From Natronomonas gomsonensis (GTDB taxonomy: Archaea > Halobacteriota > Halobacteria > Halobacteriales > Haloarculaceae): a stretch of 64,000 nucleotides of DNA. Shown in pieces: positions 25,384-34,206 of the stretch; positions within the stretch are counted from its first letter, which is position 1, and every line of letters begins with the position of its first letter. The notes beneath the pieces were generated by a model, which was not told the origin of the DNA, did not search any database, and was given only the letters and a program-made list of their open reading frames with translations. The stretch spans positions 434,001 to 498,000 of the forward strand of contig NZ_JACAWU010000002.1 in NCBI RefSeq assembly GCF_013391635.1. The letters run 5' to 3'. The translations under genes and the position numbers were made by a program.

Positions 25384-27455
25384 TCCTCGCCTTCCATCTC
25401 GGCTTTCGCCACCTCCGCGCCGGCGAACTCGAGGACCTCCTTTGCGCCCTCGGTGCTGTACCCCTGTTCTTCGAGGGCGTCGACCCACGCGTTGCGCTCC
25501 TCGTCGTCTAAGTCGCCGCTGGAGACCAGCGCCGAGAAGTTGATGTTGTGTTTCTTGTCCTCCCAGAGTTTGCGCTCCAGCGCACGGCGGAGGCGGTCGT
25601 TGTCCTGTGGGTTGAACGTGTCACCCTCGCGGGCGCGCCGGGAGACCCAGTTGGAGACCTCCTGTCGGAAGTCGTCCTTGCGGTCCTCGGGGACGTTGAG
25701 TTTCTCCTCGACGTCCCGCAGGAACTTCTCGTCGGGTTCCTGTTCGCGACCCGTGATTTCGTCTTCGACGGTGTCGTCGTCGATGTAGGCCATCACGTGG
25801 TCCATGTACTTCTCGCCCTGTCGCTGGATTTCGTCGAGATCGTAGGCCAGGGCGTGTCGGACGTCCTCGATGGCGCGTTCTTTGTACTCCTCGCGCACCA
25901 ATTCGAGATAGCGGTAGTAGGTCTCGAAGTTCTCTGCGGGGATGGAGCCGTGGTTTTCGAGGTTCTCCTCGAGGTGGTTGAACGTCGTCAGCGGAGAGAG
26001 GAACATCCGGTTTCGGTGCATCGAATCCATCAGCGCCTCGGCGATTTCGTCGCCGATAAAGCGAGGCGAGACGCCGTCCATCCCCTCGCCGATGTCGGCG
26101 GTATTGCTCGCCTCGTCGCGGAGTTTCTTCACGTCGATGTCGTCGCCCTCGTCGATTTCGCCGTTGTAGGCCTTGGCCTTCTGGACGACCGAGACGTTGC
26201 CGCCGTCGGGTTCCTCGATGCGGGTGAGGACGCCGAACAGCCCCGCCATCTCCAAGGTGTGTGGCTCGACGTGCATATCGGGCACGTCGGCGTTCTTCAG
26301 CATCTTGCGGTAGATTTTCGCCTCCTCTTCGTACTGGAGGACGTAGGGGAAGTCGATGCGCTTCGTTCGGTCGTTGAACGCCTCCATCTTCTCGTCGCCC
26401 TTCTTGTCGCGGTACTCAGGCATGTTCGTCCGACCGACGATGACCTGGTCGATGTCGATTCGGGGGTTGTTCTTCGGCTTGATGGTCTGTTCCTGCGTGG
26501 CGTGCAGGAAGTCATAGAGGAACTCCCGCTGGAGTTTGAGCAACTCCTCCCCGGAGAAGATGCCGCGGTTGGCGTTACAGAACGCCCCCGAGTAGTCGAA
26601 GGCCCGGGGGTCGCTTTCCCCGTAGACGGCGATTTTCGAGTAGTTCACGTCGCCGGTCAACTCGGTTTCGTCCTGGTTCTTCTTGTCCTTCGGTTCGAAC
26701 GTCTCGATGGCCTGCCGTTTGTTCTCGTCGGCGAGCAGGCGGACGATTTCGACGTGGTTCTCCAGCACCGACTGGAGGTCGTCGTCGTAGTACTCCAGCA
26801 GTTTGTCCATGTAGAACTCGCTCGCAGGGTCCAGCGCCTGCTCGTTGCGGATGGTGTAGGGGGCGTCGAGACGCTCGTTTACGTCCTCGATGACGCCCTC
26901 GCGTTGCTCCAGCGGGAGCAACACGACCGGGTCCTGGTTCATCGGCGAGCGAACCACGTCGTCTGCTGGGTCTTGGTCCCTGAGTACGTCACAGAGGCCG
27001 GTCCACCGGAAGGTGTACATCCGCCCCTCCTCGCGGGTGGTGTAGTCCTCGTAGTACTGTCGGACCTGTCGGTCGAAGTCCGACTTCCCCGAGCCGACGG
27101 GACCGAGCAGCAGTTTGATGCGTTTCTCCGGCCCGAGCCCCCGGGCACCCGATTTCACCTTGTTGACGAACTCGTGGATGGCCTCGTGGATGACGCGGCC
27201 GTAGAAGGTGTTCTCGCCGTTGCCGAGCGGGTCCTCGGAGGCGAGTTCGTATTCGACGACGCCGGCGTCCTCGTCGTACGACGTGCCGTAGTAGTCGAAC
27301 ATGTCCGCGACGCGTTGGTGGGCGTTGCGGGCGATTTTCGGGCTGTCGTACAGTTCTTCGAGATACCAGTCGAACGACCGCGTCTCGCGGAGGTCCGACG
27401 GAATCGAGCTTCTGTACTCCTTGCTGAGTTCCTCGAGTGTTTCCATATCGCTCAT
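25380..27455 (-). CDS. PrkA-type serine kinase paralogue 1
   Basis: A 691-residue PrkA/YeaG homologue and first gene of the four-gene operon. The Walker A motif LLLGPVGSGKSDFDRQ lies at about residues 118-130. Conserved blocks follow: EGRMYTFRWTGLCDVL, ALDPASEFYMDKLLEYYDDD, GAFCNANRGIFSGEELLKLQ and VIVGRTNMPEY. The C-terminus has the PrkA kinase-like domain (YMDHVMAYIDDDTVEDEITG). In bacteria PrkA/YeaG is an AAA+ protein with reported serine kinase activity in sporulation and nitrogen or stationary-phase stress. The ATG at 27455 was chosen for its close match to the family N-terminus. Its stop overlaps paralogue 2 by 4 nt. Confidence 0.93.
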   Translation of the reverse strand: MSDMETLEELSKEYRSSIPSDLRETRSFDWYLEELYDSPKIARNAHQRVADMFDYYGTSYDEDAGVVEYELASEDPLGNGENTFYGRVIHEAIHEFVNKVKSGARGLGPEKRIKLLLGPVGSGKSDFDRQVRQYYEDYTTREEGRMYTFRWTGLCDVLRDQDPADDVVRSPMNQDPVVLLPLEQREGVIEDVNERLDAPYTIRNEQALDPASEFYMDKLLEYYDDDLQSVLENHVEIVRLLADENKRQAIETFEPKDKKNQDETELTGDVNYSKIAVYGESDPRAFDYSGAFCNANRGIFSGEELLKLQREFLYDFLHATQEQTIKPKNNPRIDIDQVIVGRTNMPEYRDKKGDEKMEAFNDRTKRIDFPYVLQYEEEAKIYRKMLKNADVPDMHVEPHTLEMAGLFGVLTRIEEPDGGNVSVVQKAKAYNGEIDEGDDIDVKKLRDEASNTADIGEGMDGVSPRFIGDEIAEALMDSMHRNRMFLSPLTTFNHLEENLENHGSIPAENFETYYRYLELVREEYKERAIEDVRHALAYDLDEIQRQGEKYMDHVMAYIDDDTVEDEITGREQEPDEKFLRDVEEKLNVPEDRKDDFRQEVSNWVSRRAREGDTFNPQDNDRLRRALERKLWEDKKHNINFSALVSSGDLDDEERNAWVDALEEQGYSTEGAKEVLEFAGAEVAKAEMEGEE

Positions 27456-27812
27456 TCTATCACGGGGACGCTCACGCATCCCACCCGGCGGAGCCGGGCT
27501 GGCCGTCTGGCCGTCGTCTCGATGGCTCGGTACGTCACCACATACCACGACCCGATTCCGGCCGGCGGCCTCGGAGCACAACGACACGGTCGGGGACGGC
27601 ACGTGGCGACGACGCCACCGATACTATCTTATATATGAGTGCTGCTGCTACATAAATCTTGTCTGCAGTTGACACGCACCACGGCCGAGCCGTCGGCGCA
27701 AAACCAGCAACAGACGCCGGATTAATCGTCTTCGGTTTCCCGTCCGTCAGACGAGTGACTGACGTGGTTTATAAACCGAGGGGCTGATAGGGACCGAGTT
27801 CGAAGCCAGTGT
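27456..27812. other. 357-nt intergenic region between the PrkA operon and the DUF5820 gene
   Basis: No gene is supported. On the minus side a hairpin CCCGGC-GGA-GCCGGG (27484-27498) lies about 30 nt before the PrkA1 start codon, inside what must be a 5' leader, because no TATA box is at leaderless distance. The nearest AT-rich block is ATACTATCTTATATATGA near 27620-27637, which would give a leader of about 140 nt. On the plus side GGTTTATAAACC (27766-27777) is a good TATA for DUF5820. Confidence 0.5.
27766..27777 (+). promoter_or_regulatory. TATA box of the DUF5820 gene
   Basis: GGTTTATAAACC is a perfect 12-bp palindrome containing TTTATAAA. It ends 35 nt before the ATG at 27813, giving a short leader of about 10 nt. 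Confidence 0.5.
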
Positions 27813-28205
27813 ATGCTCGAGGAGGCGGCGCTCGGCGACGGTTGGCAGGTGTGGAACGCCGAAGACACTCGGGCCATCCTCGCCTACCGCCCCGACGTGT
27901 TCAACGGCAGCGAGTTCCCCGCAGCGTGTCTGCCGACCGTCTACGTCACGCGCGGTCGACGGACCCGCCGGCCGGAGGGCAACCGCAACCTCCCGCCGAA
28001 CGCGCCGTGGATGGTGACGCTGTATCTGGAACCCGAGGTGAATCGCGACCCCGACGCCTACGACACCCGGTCGGCGGCGCTGGACGGCGCCGTGGACCTG
28101 ACCCATCGGTTCGCCGACGGCGACATCGACTACCGGGAACTGTACCAGGTGCCGCGAGAACGGTACTTCGAGAAACTCGACGAGCTGACCGGACGCAAAG
28201 TCTAG
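27813..28205 (+). CDS. DUF5820 family protein
   Basis: A 130-residue haloarchaeal protein I recognise as DUF5820 from the pattern WNAEDTRAILAYRPDVFNG, EFPAACLPTVYVTRG and MVTLYLEPEVNRD. It is soluble, of unknown function. It precedes the UPF0179 gene by about 40 nt and may be co-transcribed with it. Confidence 0.8.
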   Translation: MLEEAALGDGWQVWNAEDTRAILAYRPDVFNGSEFPAACLPTVYVTRGRRTRRPEGNRNLPPNAPWMVTLYLEPEVNRDPDAYDTRSAALDGAVDLTHRFADGDIDYRELYQVPRERYFEKLDELTGRKV

Positions 28206-28246
28206 CTGCCGACGGCCTTAACACGTCACCGGGGAAAGGACGACAC

Positions 28247-28693
28247 ATGTCGAAGGTCACGCTCATCGGCGAACGGCTCGCGGAGGTGGGCACCGAGTTC
28301 GTCTACGGCGGCGAGTCCGATGCCTGTGAGGGCTGTCCCTACCGCGAGCAGTGTCTCAACCTCACCGAGGGGCGCCGCTACCGCGTGACCGGCGTCCGGG
28401 ATTCGGGGACCCTGGAGTGTGCCGTCCACGACACCGGTGTCACCGCCGTCGAAGTCGAACCCGCGCCCGTCCTCGCGAACGTCCCCGACAACGCCGCCTA
28501 CGCCGGCAGCAAGGCCAAACTCGCCGGTCCGTGTCCTTACACCGAGTGTCCGAGCCACGAGTTCTGTGAACCCGCCGGCGCGGAGTTCGACGAAGAGTAC
28601 CAGATTACCGAGGTCGTCGGCGACCCACCGCACGACTACTGCATGCTCGACCGGGAGTTGACGCTCGTCGAGTTCGCCGCCGCCGAGGAGTAG
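28247..28693 (+). CDS. UPF0179 family cysteine-rich protein
   Basis: A 148-residue archaeal protein of the UPF0179 family. It has many conserved cysteines: CEGCPYREQC near residue 26, C in LECAVHDTG, CPYTECPSHEFC near 89 and a final DYCMLDRELT. This looks like a metal-binding or Fe-S site, but the ligand is unknown. Function is not known to me. Confidence 0.85.
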   Translation: MSKVTLIGERLAEVGTEFVYGGESDACEGCPYREQCLNLTEGRRYRVTGVRDSGTLECAVHDTGVTAVEVEPAPVLANVPDNAAYAGSKAKLAGPCPYTECPSHEFCEPAGAEFDEEYQITEVVGDPPHDYCMLDRELTLVEFAAAEE

Positions 28694-28730
28694 CCGAACG
28701 TTTTTGTTCGACGGCGCCGCGTGCCGCCGT

Positions 28731-29501
28731 GTGCTATCGAACGTCACTGCCTTCGTCACTGGCGCAAGCGGCGGAATCGGACGGGAAATCGCCGAAACGT
28801 TCGCCGACCGTGGCGCGAACGTCGCCGTCGCCGCACGGAGCGACGGCATCTACGAAACCGTCGACGCAATCGGCGAGGAACAGGCGCTGGCTGTGGAGTG
28901 CGACGTAACCGAGGAAGACAGCGTCGAAGCCGCAATCGAGGCAACCGTCGAGCGGTTCGGCAGCCTCGATTGTGTGGTCAACAACGCCGGCGTCGCGGGG
29001 CCAGTCGAACCGTTCGACCGCGTCGACTCCGAGGATTTCCTCGACGTACAGGCGGTCAACGTCGCCGGCGCACTGAGTTGTGTGAAACACGCCGCACCGC
29101 ACCTCCGCGACAGCGAGCAGGGAAGCGTCGTCAACATCGCCTCTATCGGCGGGAAGCGACCCTATCCGAACCGTTCGCCGTACGCCGCCTCGAAGATGGG
29201 ACTCGTCGGACTCACGCGGACACTCGCCTACGAACTCGGCCGCGACGACGTGACGGTGAACAGTGTCCTCCCGGGTCCGGTCGAGGGCGACCGAATCGAG
29301 GAGGTCGTCGCCAAACAGGCCGAACTCGCTACCGTCGAGAACGCCGAACCGGCGAGCATCGGGCCCGACGACTTCGCACTACCGGACTTCTACATTCCGA
29401 AATCCGACGTTGCCGAACAGGTCGCCTACCTCGCGGGGCCGAACGCACGGAAGGTAACCGCCCAAGAAATAGCCGTCGACGCCGGCGGAACGTGGTACTA
29501 G
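28731..29501 (+). CDS. SDR-family oxidoreductase
   Basis: A 256-residue short-chain dehydrogenase/reductase. The dinucleotide loop is FVTGASGGIGREIA (about 8-21), the structural NNAG motif is CVVNNAGVAGP, and the catalytic Ser/Tyr/Lys are in VVNIASIGG and YAASKMG. A GTG at 28731 is chosen as it gives the family start LSNVTAFVTGASGG. A small hairpin with a T-run (28695-28710) between it and UPF0179 separates the units. The substrate is unknown. Its stop abuts that of the convergent deacylase-like gene. Confidence 0.88.
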   Translation: MLSNVTAFVTGASGGIGREIAETFADRGANVAVAARSDGIYETVDAIGEEQALAVECDVTEEDSVEAAIEATVERFGSLDCVVNNAGVAGPVEPFDRVDSEDFLDVQAVNVAGALSCVKHAAPHLRDSEQGSVVNIASIGGKRPYPNRSPYAASKMGLVGLTRTLAYELGRDDVTVNSVLPGPVEGDRIEEVVAKQAELATVENAEPASIGPDDFALPDFYIPKSDVAEQVAYLAGPNARKVTAQEIAVDAGGTWY

Positions 29502-30353
29502 CTATCGGTTCCGGCCGTCGGCGCGGGCCGAAGCGCTCTCTCGGGCCGGGACCGCGGGTTCGTCGCCGTCGAGTCGACCCACCAGGTCGCCCGCGTAGCC
29601 GAACTCGTTCTCGTAGCCGTAGGCCGACAGGAGAATAGGGTAAAACGGCGTCTCGGAGAACAGCTCCTCGCCGTCGACGGCGGCGATTGCCTCGCCCTCC
29701 GCGACGCGCTCGAAGTTCTCGACGAACACCTCGTATCGTTCACCGACCGGTTTCGGAATCTGTCGTTCCAGTCTAAACACCGGGAGGGGGTGGTGTCGGC
29801 CGCTGCCGGTCTCCCCCGAGAGGACCCCCGTTGCGACGAGGAACTCCCGAGCGAGTTGTTTGGCGTTCTTGGTCGCGGACGCCGACCGCTGGATGCCACA
29901 CTCTAACTCGACGACATTGGGGTAGGCGATGAGCCGGCCGGTGCTGTAGCCGGCTGTCTCGACGACCGCCTCGACGGAGAGGTACGGACACACCGACCGG
30001 GCGTAGCCGTCCATCTCGTCGACGAGTGCGAAGGGAGCGGCGTACGATTGCGTCGAGTGCAGCGAGAGGATGTCACAGCCGCGAATCTCCCGTAGCAGTT
30101 CGTGTGCCAGTCGCCCCTCGTGGGTGTCCGCCTCGGGGTCGCCGGGGAAGGCGCGGTTGAGGTCCTCTTCGAGGTAGCGGACGCCGGCTTCGAGAGCCCT
30201 CTCGTTTGCGACGATGAGTTTCACCGGTCGCTGGATTTCGAGGTCGGCTTCGAGGAGGTCGTCGACGGCGTTCGGGCCGCACGGCTCGTCGCCGTGTATC
30301 CCACCGACGATAGCAACTTCGGGGTCGCCGTCTCCCAGCGTCTCGACGCGCAT
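29502..30353 (-). CDS. Succinylglutamate desuccinylase/aspartoacylase-family hydrolase
   Basis: A 283-residue zinc carboxypeptidase-like amidohydrolase. Zinc-ligand motifs are GGIHGDEPCG (about 17-26) and the LSLHSTQSY His near residue 99; EEDLNRAFPGD is the substrate-binding block typical of aspartoacylases. Members remove acyl groups from N-acyl amino acids, often as compatible-solute or osmolyte enzymes; the substrate cannot be inferred. It is convergent with the SDR gene with no spacer. Confidence 0.87.
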   Translation of the reverse strand: MRVETLGDGDPEVAIVGGIHGDEPCGPNAVDDLLEADLEIQRPVKLIVANERALEAGVRYLEEDLNRAFPGDPEADTHEGRLAHELLREIRGCDILSLHSTQSYAAPFALVDEMDGYARSVCPYLSVEAVVETAGYSTGRLIAYPNVVELECGIQRSASATKNAKQLAREFLVATGVLSGETGSGRHHPLPVFRLERQIPKPVGERYEVFVENFERVAEGEAIAAVDGEELFSETPFYPILLSAYGYENEFGYAGDLVGRLDGDEPAVPARESASARADGRNR

Positions 30354-30403
30354 CTACCTCGGCGTAACGGGGCCGGGAGTATGAACCCCGCGCTTCCGTG
30401 CCG

Positions 30404-30970
30404 TCAGCGACCCATCCCGTAGAATTCGTCGTTGGGACGCATGTCGGCGAACGTCGCCATCCGGTTCGAGAGGTTGAACACCGAGACGACGCTGCCGATG
30501 TCCCAGATTTCCTCCTCGGAGAATCCGACTTCGCGGAGCGCTTCGAGGTCCTCGTCGCCGACTTGCCCCGGCTCTTCGGTGAGCTTTACGGCGAAGTCCA
30601 ACATCTCGCGGTGCTGTTCCGAGAGGTCGGCGGTGCGGTGGTTCGTCGCCAGTTGGTCGGCGAGTTTCGGCGCGTCGGCGAAGATGCGCAGCAGGGCACC
30701 GTGGGCGACGACGCAGTAGAGACAGTCGTTGACGCCCGAGACGGTGACGATGAGCATCTCGATTTCCTCCCGTTCCAGCGGCGTGTCCTCGGTCAGCGCG
30801 TCGTGATACGCGAAGAACGCCCGGAAGTGACTCGGCTTGTAGGCGAAGCCCTCGAAGACGTTCGGCGTAAAACCGGCTTGTTCGGTCTCTTCTTCGATTC
30901 GCTCGCGGATGTCCTCTGGCAACTCATCGTGGTCGGGGACCGGAAACCGGCCCATCGCGTCGTCGCTCAT
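30404..30970 (-). CDS. AhpD-like peroxidase-related protein (carboxymuconolactone decarboxylase fold)
   Basis: A 188-residue protein with the AhpD-type redox motif NDCLYCVVAHGALLR (CxxC followed by His, about residues 86-99). Family members are alkylhydroperoxidase-related and may reduce peroxides with a thiol donor. The ATG at 30970 starts MSDDAMGRFPVPDH. The gene is monocistronic; no donor protein is adjacent. Confidence 0.88.
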   Translation of the reverse strand: MSDDAMGRFPVPDHDELPEDIRERIEEETEQAGFTPNVFEGFAYKPSHFRAFFAYHDALTEDTPLEREEIEMLIVTVSGVNDCLYCVVAHGALLRIFADAPKLADQLATNHRTADLSEQHREMLDFAVKLTEEPGQVGDEDLEALREVGFSEEEIWDIGSVVSVFNLSNRMATFADMRPNDEFYGMGR

Positions 30971-31021
30971 AGTTCTCACTCGACCCCCGTCGGTAAAACT
31001 GATTCCCCGATGTCGACTAGT

Positions 31022-31150
31022 TTACTCGTCGGTGCGGTAGTCGTCTTCGTCGCGCAGTCGTCCCAGCAGCACGACGACGCCGTAGAAGACGACGCCGAGG
31101 AAAAACAGGCCGGCGGGAATCAGAAACGGACCGAAAACGTCGACTGCCAT
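31022..31150 (-). CDS. Small single-span membrane protein (42 aa)
   Basis: A 42-residue protein starting MAVDVFGPFLIPAGLFFLG, with one membrane helix (about 7-29) and a charged tail LRDEDDYRTDE. It lies between two other genes and shows normal haloarchaeal codon use. The upstream extension in the same frame is too basic to be real. Unknown function. Confidence 0.6.
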   Translation of the reverse strand: MAVDVFGPFLIPAGLFFLGVVFYGVVVLLGRLRDEDDYRTDE

Positions 31151-31208
31151 ACTGGCCCGTGGGGCGGCCGATATACAGGTTCTTCCCTCCCGGCGTCGAA
31201 CGGGGGGT

Positions 31209-31691
31209 ATGTACAAGACGGGGCACTACGGCGCTGCACTGCTCGTGTACGCGCCCGTCGGGTTCCTGTTGCTGTCGGTCGACCCAGGTGTCGCCATCGC
31301 CGGCTGTATCGGCTCGGTCGGACTCTCGCGGCTCCCCGACTACGACCTCCGCGTGCCGTTTCTGGAACATCGCGGCATCACCCACACCCTGCTGTTCCTG
31401 AGTGTCGTCACGGCGACTCTCGGCGGTTCGGGATTCATCGTGGGACAGCGGGTCGGCGTCGACCCCGTCTTGGCGACCGGATTTGGGGCAGTCGTCGCCG
31501 TCGTCGGCGTCGGCTCTCACCTGCTCGCGGACGCGCTTACGCCTGCCGGCGTTCCGCTTTTGTGGCCGCTGTCAGGCACCGACTACTCGCTCAGCGTCGC
31601 GCGGGCGTCGAATCCGATAGCCAACTACGGCCTGCTCGTGTTGGGCGTCGCCGCGACAGCGGCGGTCGGCTACGTCGCGGGAACGCTGTAG
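31209..31691 (+). CDS. Membrane-bound metal-dependent hydrolase (DUF457/YdjM type)
   Basis: A 160-residue membrane protein of the YdjM-like (DUF457) family, with four hydrophobic segments. The metal-binding residues are in LSRLPDYDLRVPFLEHRGITHT and GSHLLADALTPAGVPLLWPL. The family is often regulated with DNA damage in bacteria, but its substrate is unknown. Length is normal. Confidence 0.85.
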   Translation: MYKTGHYGAALLVYAPVGFLLLSVDPGVAIAGCIGSVGLSRLPDYDLRVPFLEHRGITHTLLFLSVVTATLGGSGFIVGQRVGVDPVLATGFGAVVAVVGVGSHLLADALTPAGVPLLWPLSGTDYSLSVARASNPIANYGLLVLGVAATAAVGYVAGTL

Positions 31692-31795
31692 CCGGTCCCC
31701 GTCGACACTCCGTATCCCCCGATGGAGAGGGTTTTTCCACCGATTTTAGCCGGGAGAATCTTTAATAGGTGCCGTTCGGAGTTGCGGACGCTACC

Positions 31796-33469
31796 ATGGA
31801 ACACTATAACGGTGCACCCTTGCGGAACATGGGTGACCTCCCCTCGATGGCTGCCGACCGATATGGCGAGAAGACGGCGATTACGTTCATGGGTCAGGAG
31901 ACCTCCTTCAACGAACTGGAGTCCTCGGCCAACAGCGTCGCGAACGTGCTCGTCGACAACGGCGTCGAACCGGGCGACCGCGTCGGCCTCTACATTCCTA
32001 ACACCGACCAGTTCCCCGAGTCGTACTTCGGCTCGATCAAAGCGGGCGCGATTCCGGTTCCGCTGAACCTCCGGATGGACCCCAACACCCTCGAGTTCGT
32101 CCTCCAGGATGGCGACGTAGACCACATGATAGGGTCGCCACTGCTCGCCGGCGGGATGGACACCGAGGAAGGCCGCATCATCGGGCCGACCGAACTCGCC
32201 GACAACGCCGGGGTGTCGAACGTCTACGTCTCCGGCGTGAGCGACGACGGCGTCGTCAACTACTCCCAGGCCGTCGCCGAGGCATCCGACGAGTTCGACA
32301 CCGTCGACCGGGATTTCGACGACGTAGCGTGTCAGCCCTACACCTCTGGGACGACCGGCAAGCCGAAAGGGGTGCTTCTGACCCACGAGAACCTCCTTTC
32401 GACCATCGAATCCTACGCGAAGGGCGGACTCCCGATCGACCCCGACGACAGCATCGTCCTCGTGTTGCCGCTGTTCCACATCTACGCGCTCAACGCCATC
32501 CAGGGAACCTACCTCTACAACGGCGCGGAGATGCACATGATTCCGCGGCCGGACCCGAACATGATTCTGCAGACCATCTCGGACAACGACGTCACCAACT
32601 TCGCCGGCGTCCCCGCGCTGTACAACATGATGTGGCAGGTGTACCGACAGGACCCCGACGCCTACGACATGGAGTCGCTGACCGACGTTATCTGTGCAGC
32701 TGCCCCGTTGGCCGACGACACCCGACGCACCATCGAGGAGGCGTGGGGCGTCCCGATGACCGAAGGCTGGGGGATGACCGAAACTGGGCCGGCCGGCTGT
32801 GTCGAACCCTCCCGTGGCGTCCGGAAATCCGCCGGCTGTATCGGTCCGGCGCTCCGGAACATCGAAATCAAGTTGGTCGACCCCGACACCCGCGAGACCC
32901 GCATCTCGACGGACGACCTCGAACCGAACCCCAGCGACGACATCGACTTCTCCGACGAGGAGCAGGTCACCGGCGAAATCGCGATTCGGTCGGCGACCGT
33001 CTTCGAGGGGTACTACAACCGCCCCGAGAAGACGCAGGCGGTCTTCGACGACGAGGGCTTCTTCTACACCGAGGACATCGCCCGCGTCGACCAGGACGGC
33101 TACTTCTGGATGGTCGACCGCGCCGACGACATGATAATCGCCGGCGGGGAGAACATCTACCCGGCGGAAGTCGAGGACGCACTCTACGAACACCCCGACG
33201 TGGCGGAGGCTGCCGTCGTCGGCGCCCCCCACGAAATCAAAGGTGAGGCGCCGGTCGCCTTCGTGGTCCTCGAAGAGGGCGCCGACCGCAGCGAGGAGGA
33301 ACTCCGCGAGTTCAGCCTCGACCACGTGGCGACGTACGCCCACCCGCGACGGATATTCTTCGTCGACGAACTGCCGCGGTCGGCCACCCAGAAGGTCCAG
33401 CGGTTCAAACTCGAAGAGGAGGCCAAAGAACGTCTCGGCGGCCCGCTCGGCTCCAGCGAGGAACTGTAA
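31796..33469 (+). CDS. Acyl-CoA ligase (long-chain fatty-acid-CoA ligase type)
   Basis: A 557-residue AMP-dependent ligase. The P-loop-like motif A3 is PYTSGTTGKPKGVLLTHEN (about residues 180-198), motif A5 is EGWGMTETG, and the hinge is YTEDIARVDQDGYFWMVDRADD; A10 near the C-terminus is RSATQKVQRFKLEE. The ATG at 31796 follows a TTTAATAGG TATA box at about 31761. The fatty-acyl range is unknown. It is complete, unlike the partial ligase at the left edge. Confidence 0.92.
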   Translation: MEHYNGAPLRNMGDLPSMAADRYGEKTAITFMGQETSFNELESSANSVANVLVDNGVEPGDRVGLYIPNTDQFPESYFGSIKAGAIPVPLNLRMDPNTLEFVLQDGDVDHMIGSPLLAGGMDTEEGRIIGPTELADNAGVSNVYVSGVSDDGVVNYSQAVAEASDEFDTVDRDFDDVACQPYTSGTTGKPKGVLLTHENLLSTIESYAKGGLPIDPDDSIVLVLPLFHIYALNAIQGTYLYNGAEMHMIPRPDPNMILQTISDNDVTNFAGVPALYNMMWQVYRQDPDAYDMESLTDVICAAAPLADDTRRTIEEAWGVPMTEGWGMTETGPAGCVEPSRGVRKSAGCIGPALRNIEIKLVDPDTRETRISTDDLEPNPSDDIDFSDEEQVTGEIAIRSATVFEGYYNRPEKTQAVFDDEGFFYTEDIARVDQDGYFWMVDRADDMIIAGGENIYPAEVEDALYEHPDVAEAAVVGAPHEIKGEAPVAFVVLEEGADRSEEELREFSLDHVATYAHPRRIFFVDELPRSATQKVQRFKLEEEAKERLGGPLGSSEEL

Positions 33470-33536
33470 CCGCCGAGAAGCGACGCTCGACCGCCGAGCC
33501 TCGCCGTTTTTGTTCTTTCGCTGCGAGGACCTCCGT

Positions 33537-33821
33537 ATGGCTGCAGACCTCGAGGAGAAGACGAACCGTTACGAGGAACTGCTGGCGGCGGCGCTGGACG
33601 CCGCAGACATCGCCGCCCAGGAGGGGACGCCCCTGTACGAGGCCGGCGAGGAGTTCGAGGAGATGGCCCGGTCGTATCTGGAGGACGGCCGGCACTTCCG
33701 GGAGGAAGACGATTTGGTCAACGCGTTGGCGTCGTTCTCCTACGGGCACGGCTGGATGGACGCCGGCGCCCGAATCGGCGTCTTCGACGTGCCAACCGAC
33801 GGACACCTATTCACCGTATGA
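33537..33821 (+). CDS. DUF357 family protein
   Basis: A 94-residue helical archaeal protein of the DUF357 family. The pattern is KTNRYEELLAAALDAA, FEEMARSYLEDGRHFREEDDLVNALASFSYGHGWMDAGARIG. It probably forms a helical bundle; its function is unknown. A T-rich promoter-like GTTTTTGTTC lies upstream. Confidence 0.82.
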   Translation: MAADLEEKTNRYEELLAAALDAADIAAQEGTPLYEAGEEFEEMARSYLEDGRHFREEDDLVNALASFSYGHGWMDAGARIGVFDVPTDGHLFTV

Positions 33822-33874
33822 CATCGAAGTGATACCCCCCTATTTTACGTCATTTGGATGTGTGGATGTCGCTA

Positions 33875-34150
33875 ATGGAGGCGGCCCTCTGGTACGTACT
33901 CTCGGGCACGCGTGGCGGTGCCAACCGCGCCCGCATTCTGCGTGCACTCGACGAGCGGCCGCGAAACGCCAACCAGTTGGCCGAGGACCTCGAGTTGGAC
34001 TACAAGACGGTTCGGCACCACCTCGATGTCCTCGAGGAGAACAACGTCGTCACCGACAGCGGCGACGACTACGGGAAAGTGTATCTCCCGACGGAGTCCG
34101 CACGCGTCCACTGGGACACCGTCGAGGAGATAATCGGGAAAGTGATCTGA
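33875..34150 (+). CDS. Small winged-helix transcriptional regulator
   Basis: A 91-residue protein, essentially one ArsR-like winged helix: GGANRARILRALDERPRNANQLAED, then LDYKTVRHHLDVLEENNVV, then the wing YGKVYLPTES. The start MEAALWYVLSGTRGG at 33875 lies 26 nt after a TATTTTAC box, a typical leaderless arrangement; in-frame starts at 33860 and 33866 also exist. It is followed by a small membrane-protein gene, a frequent pairing in Halobacteria that suggests control of or by the membrane protein. Confidence 0.82.
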   Translation: MEAALWYVLSGTRGGANRARILRALDERPRNANQLAEDLELDYKTVRHHLDVLEENNVVTDSGDDYGKVYLPTESARVHWDTVEEIIGKVI

Positions 34151-34206
34151 GTATGGGCGGAATTTGGGTAAGAGTATATGTACGTCGATAAGTTAGGTGG
34201 TTCATA

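Noticed and set aside
25548-27638. 696-codon frame antisense to PrkA1
   Set aside because: Shadow; the sense frame has Walker A and PrkA blocks.
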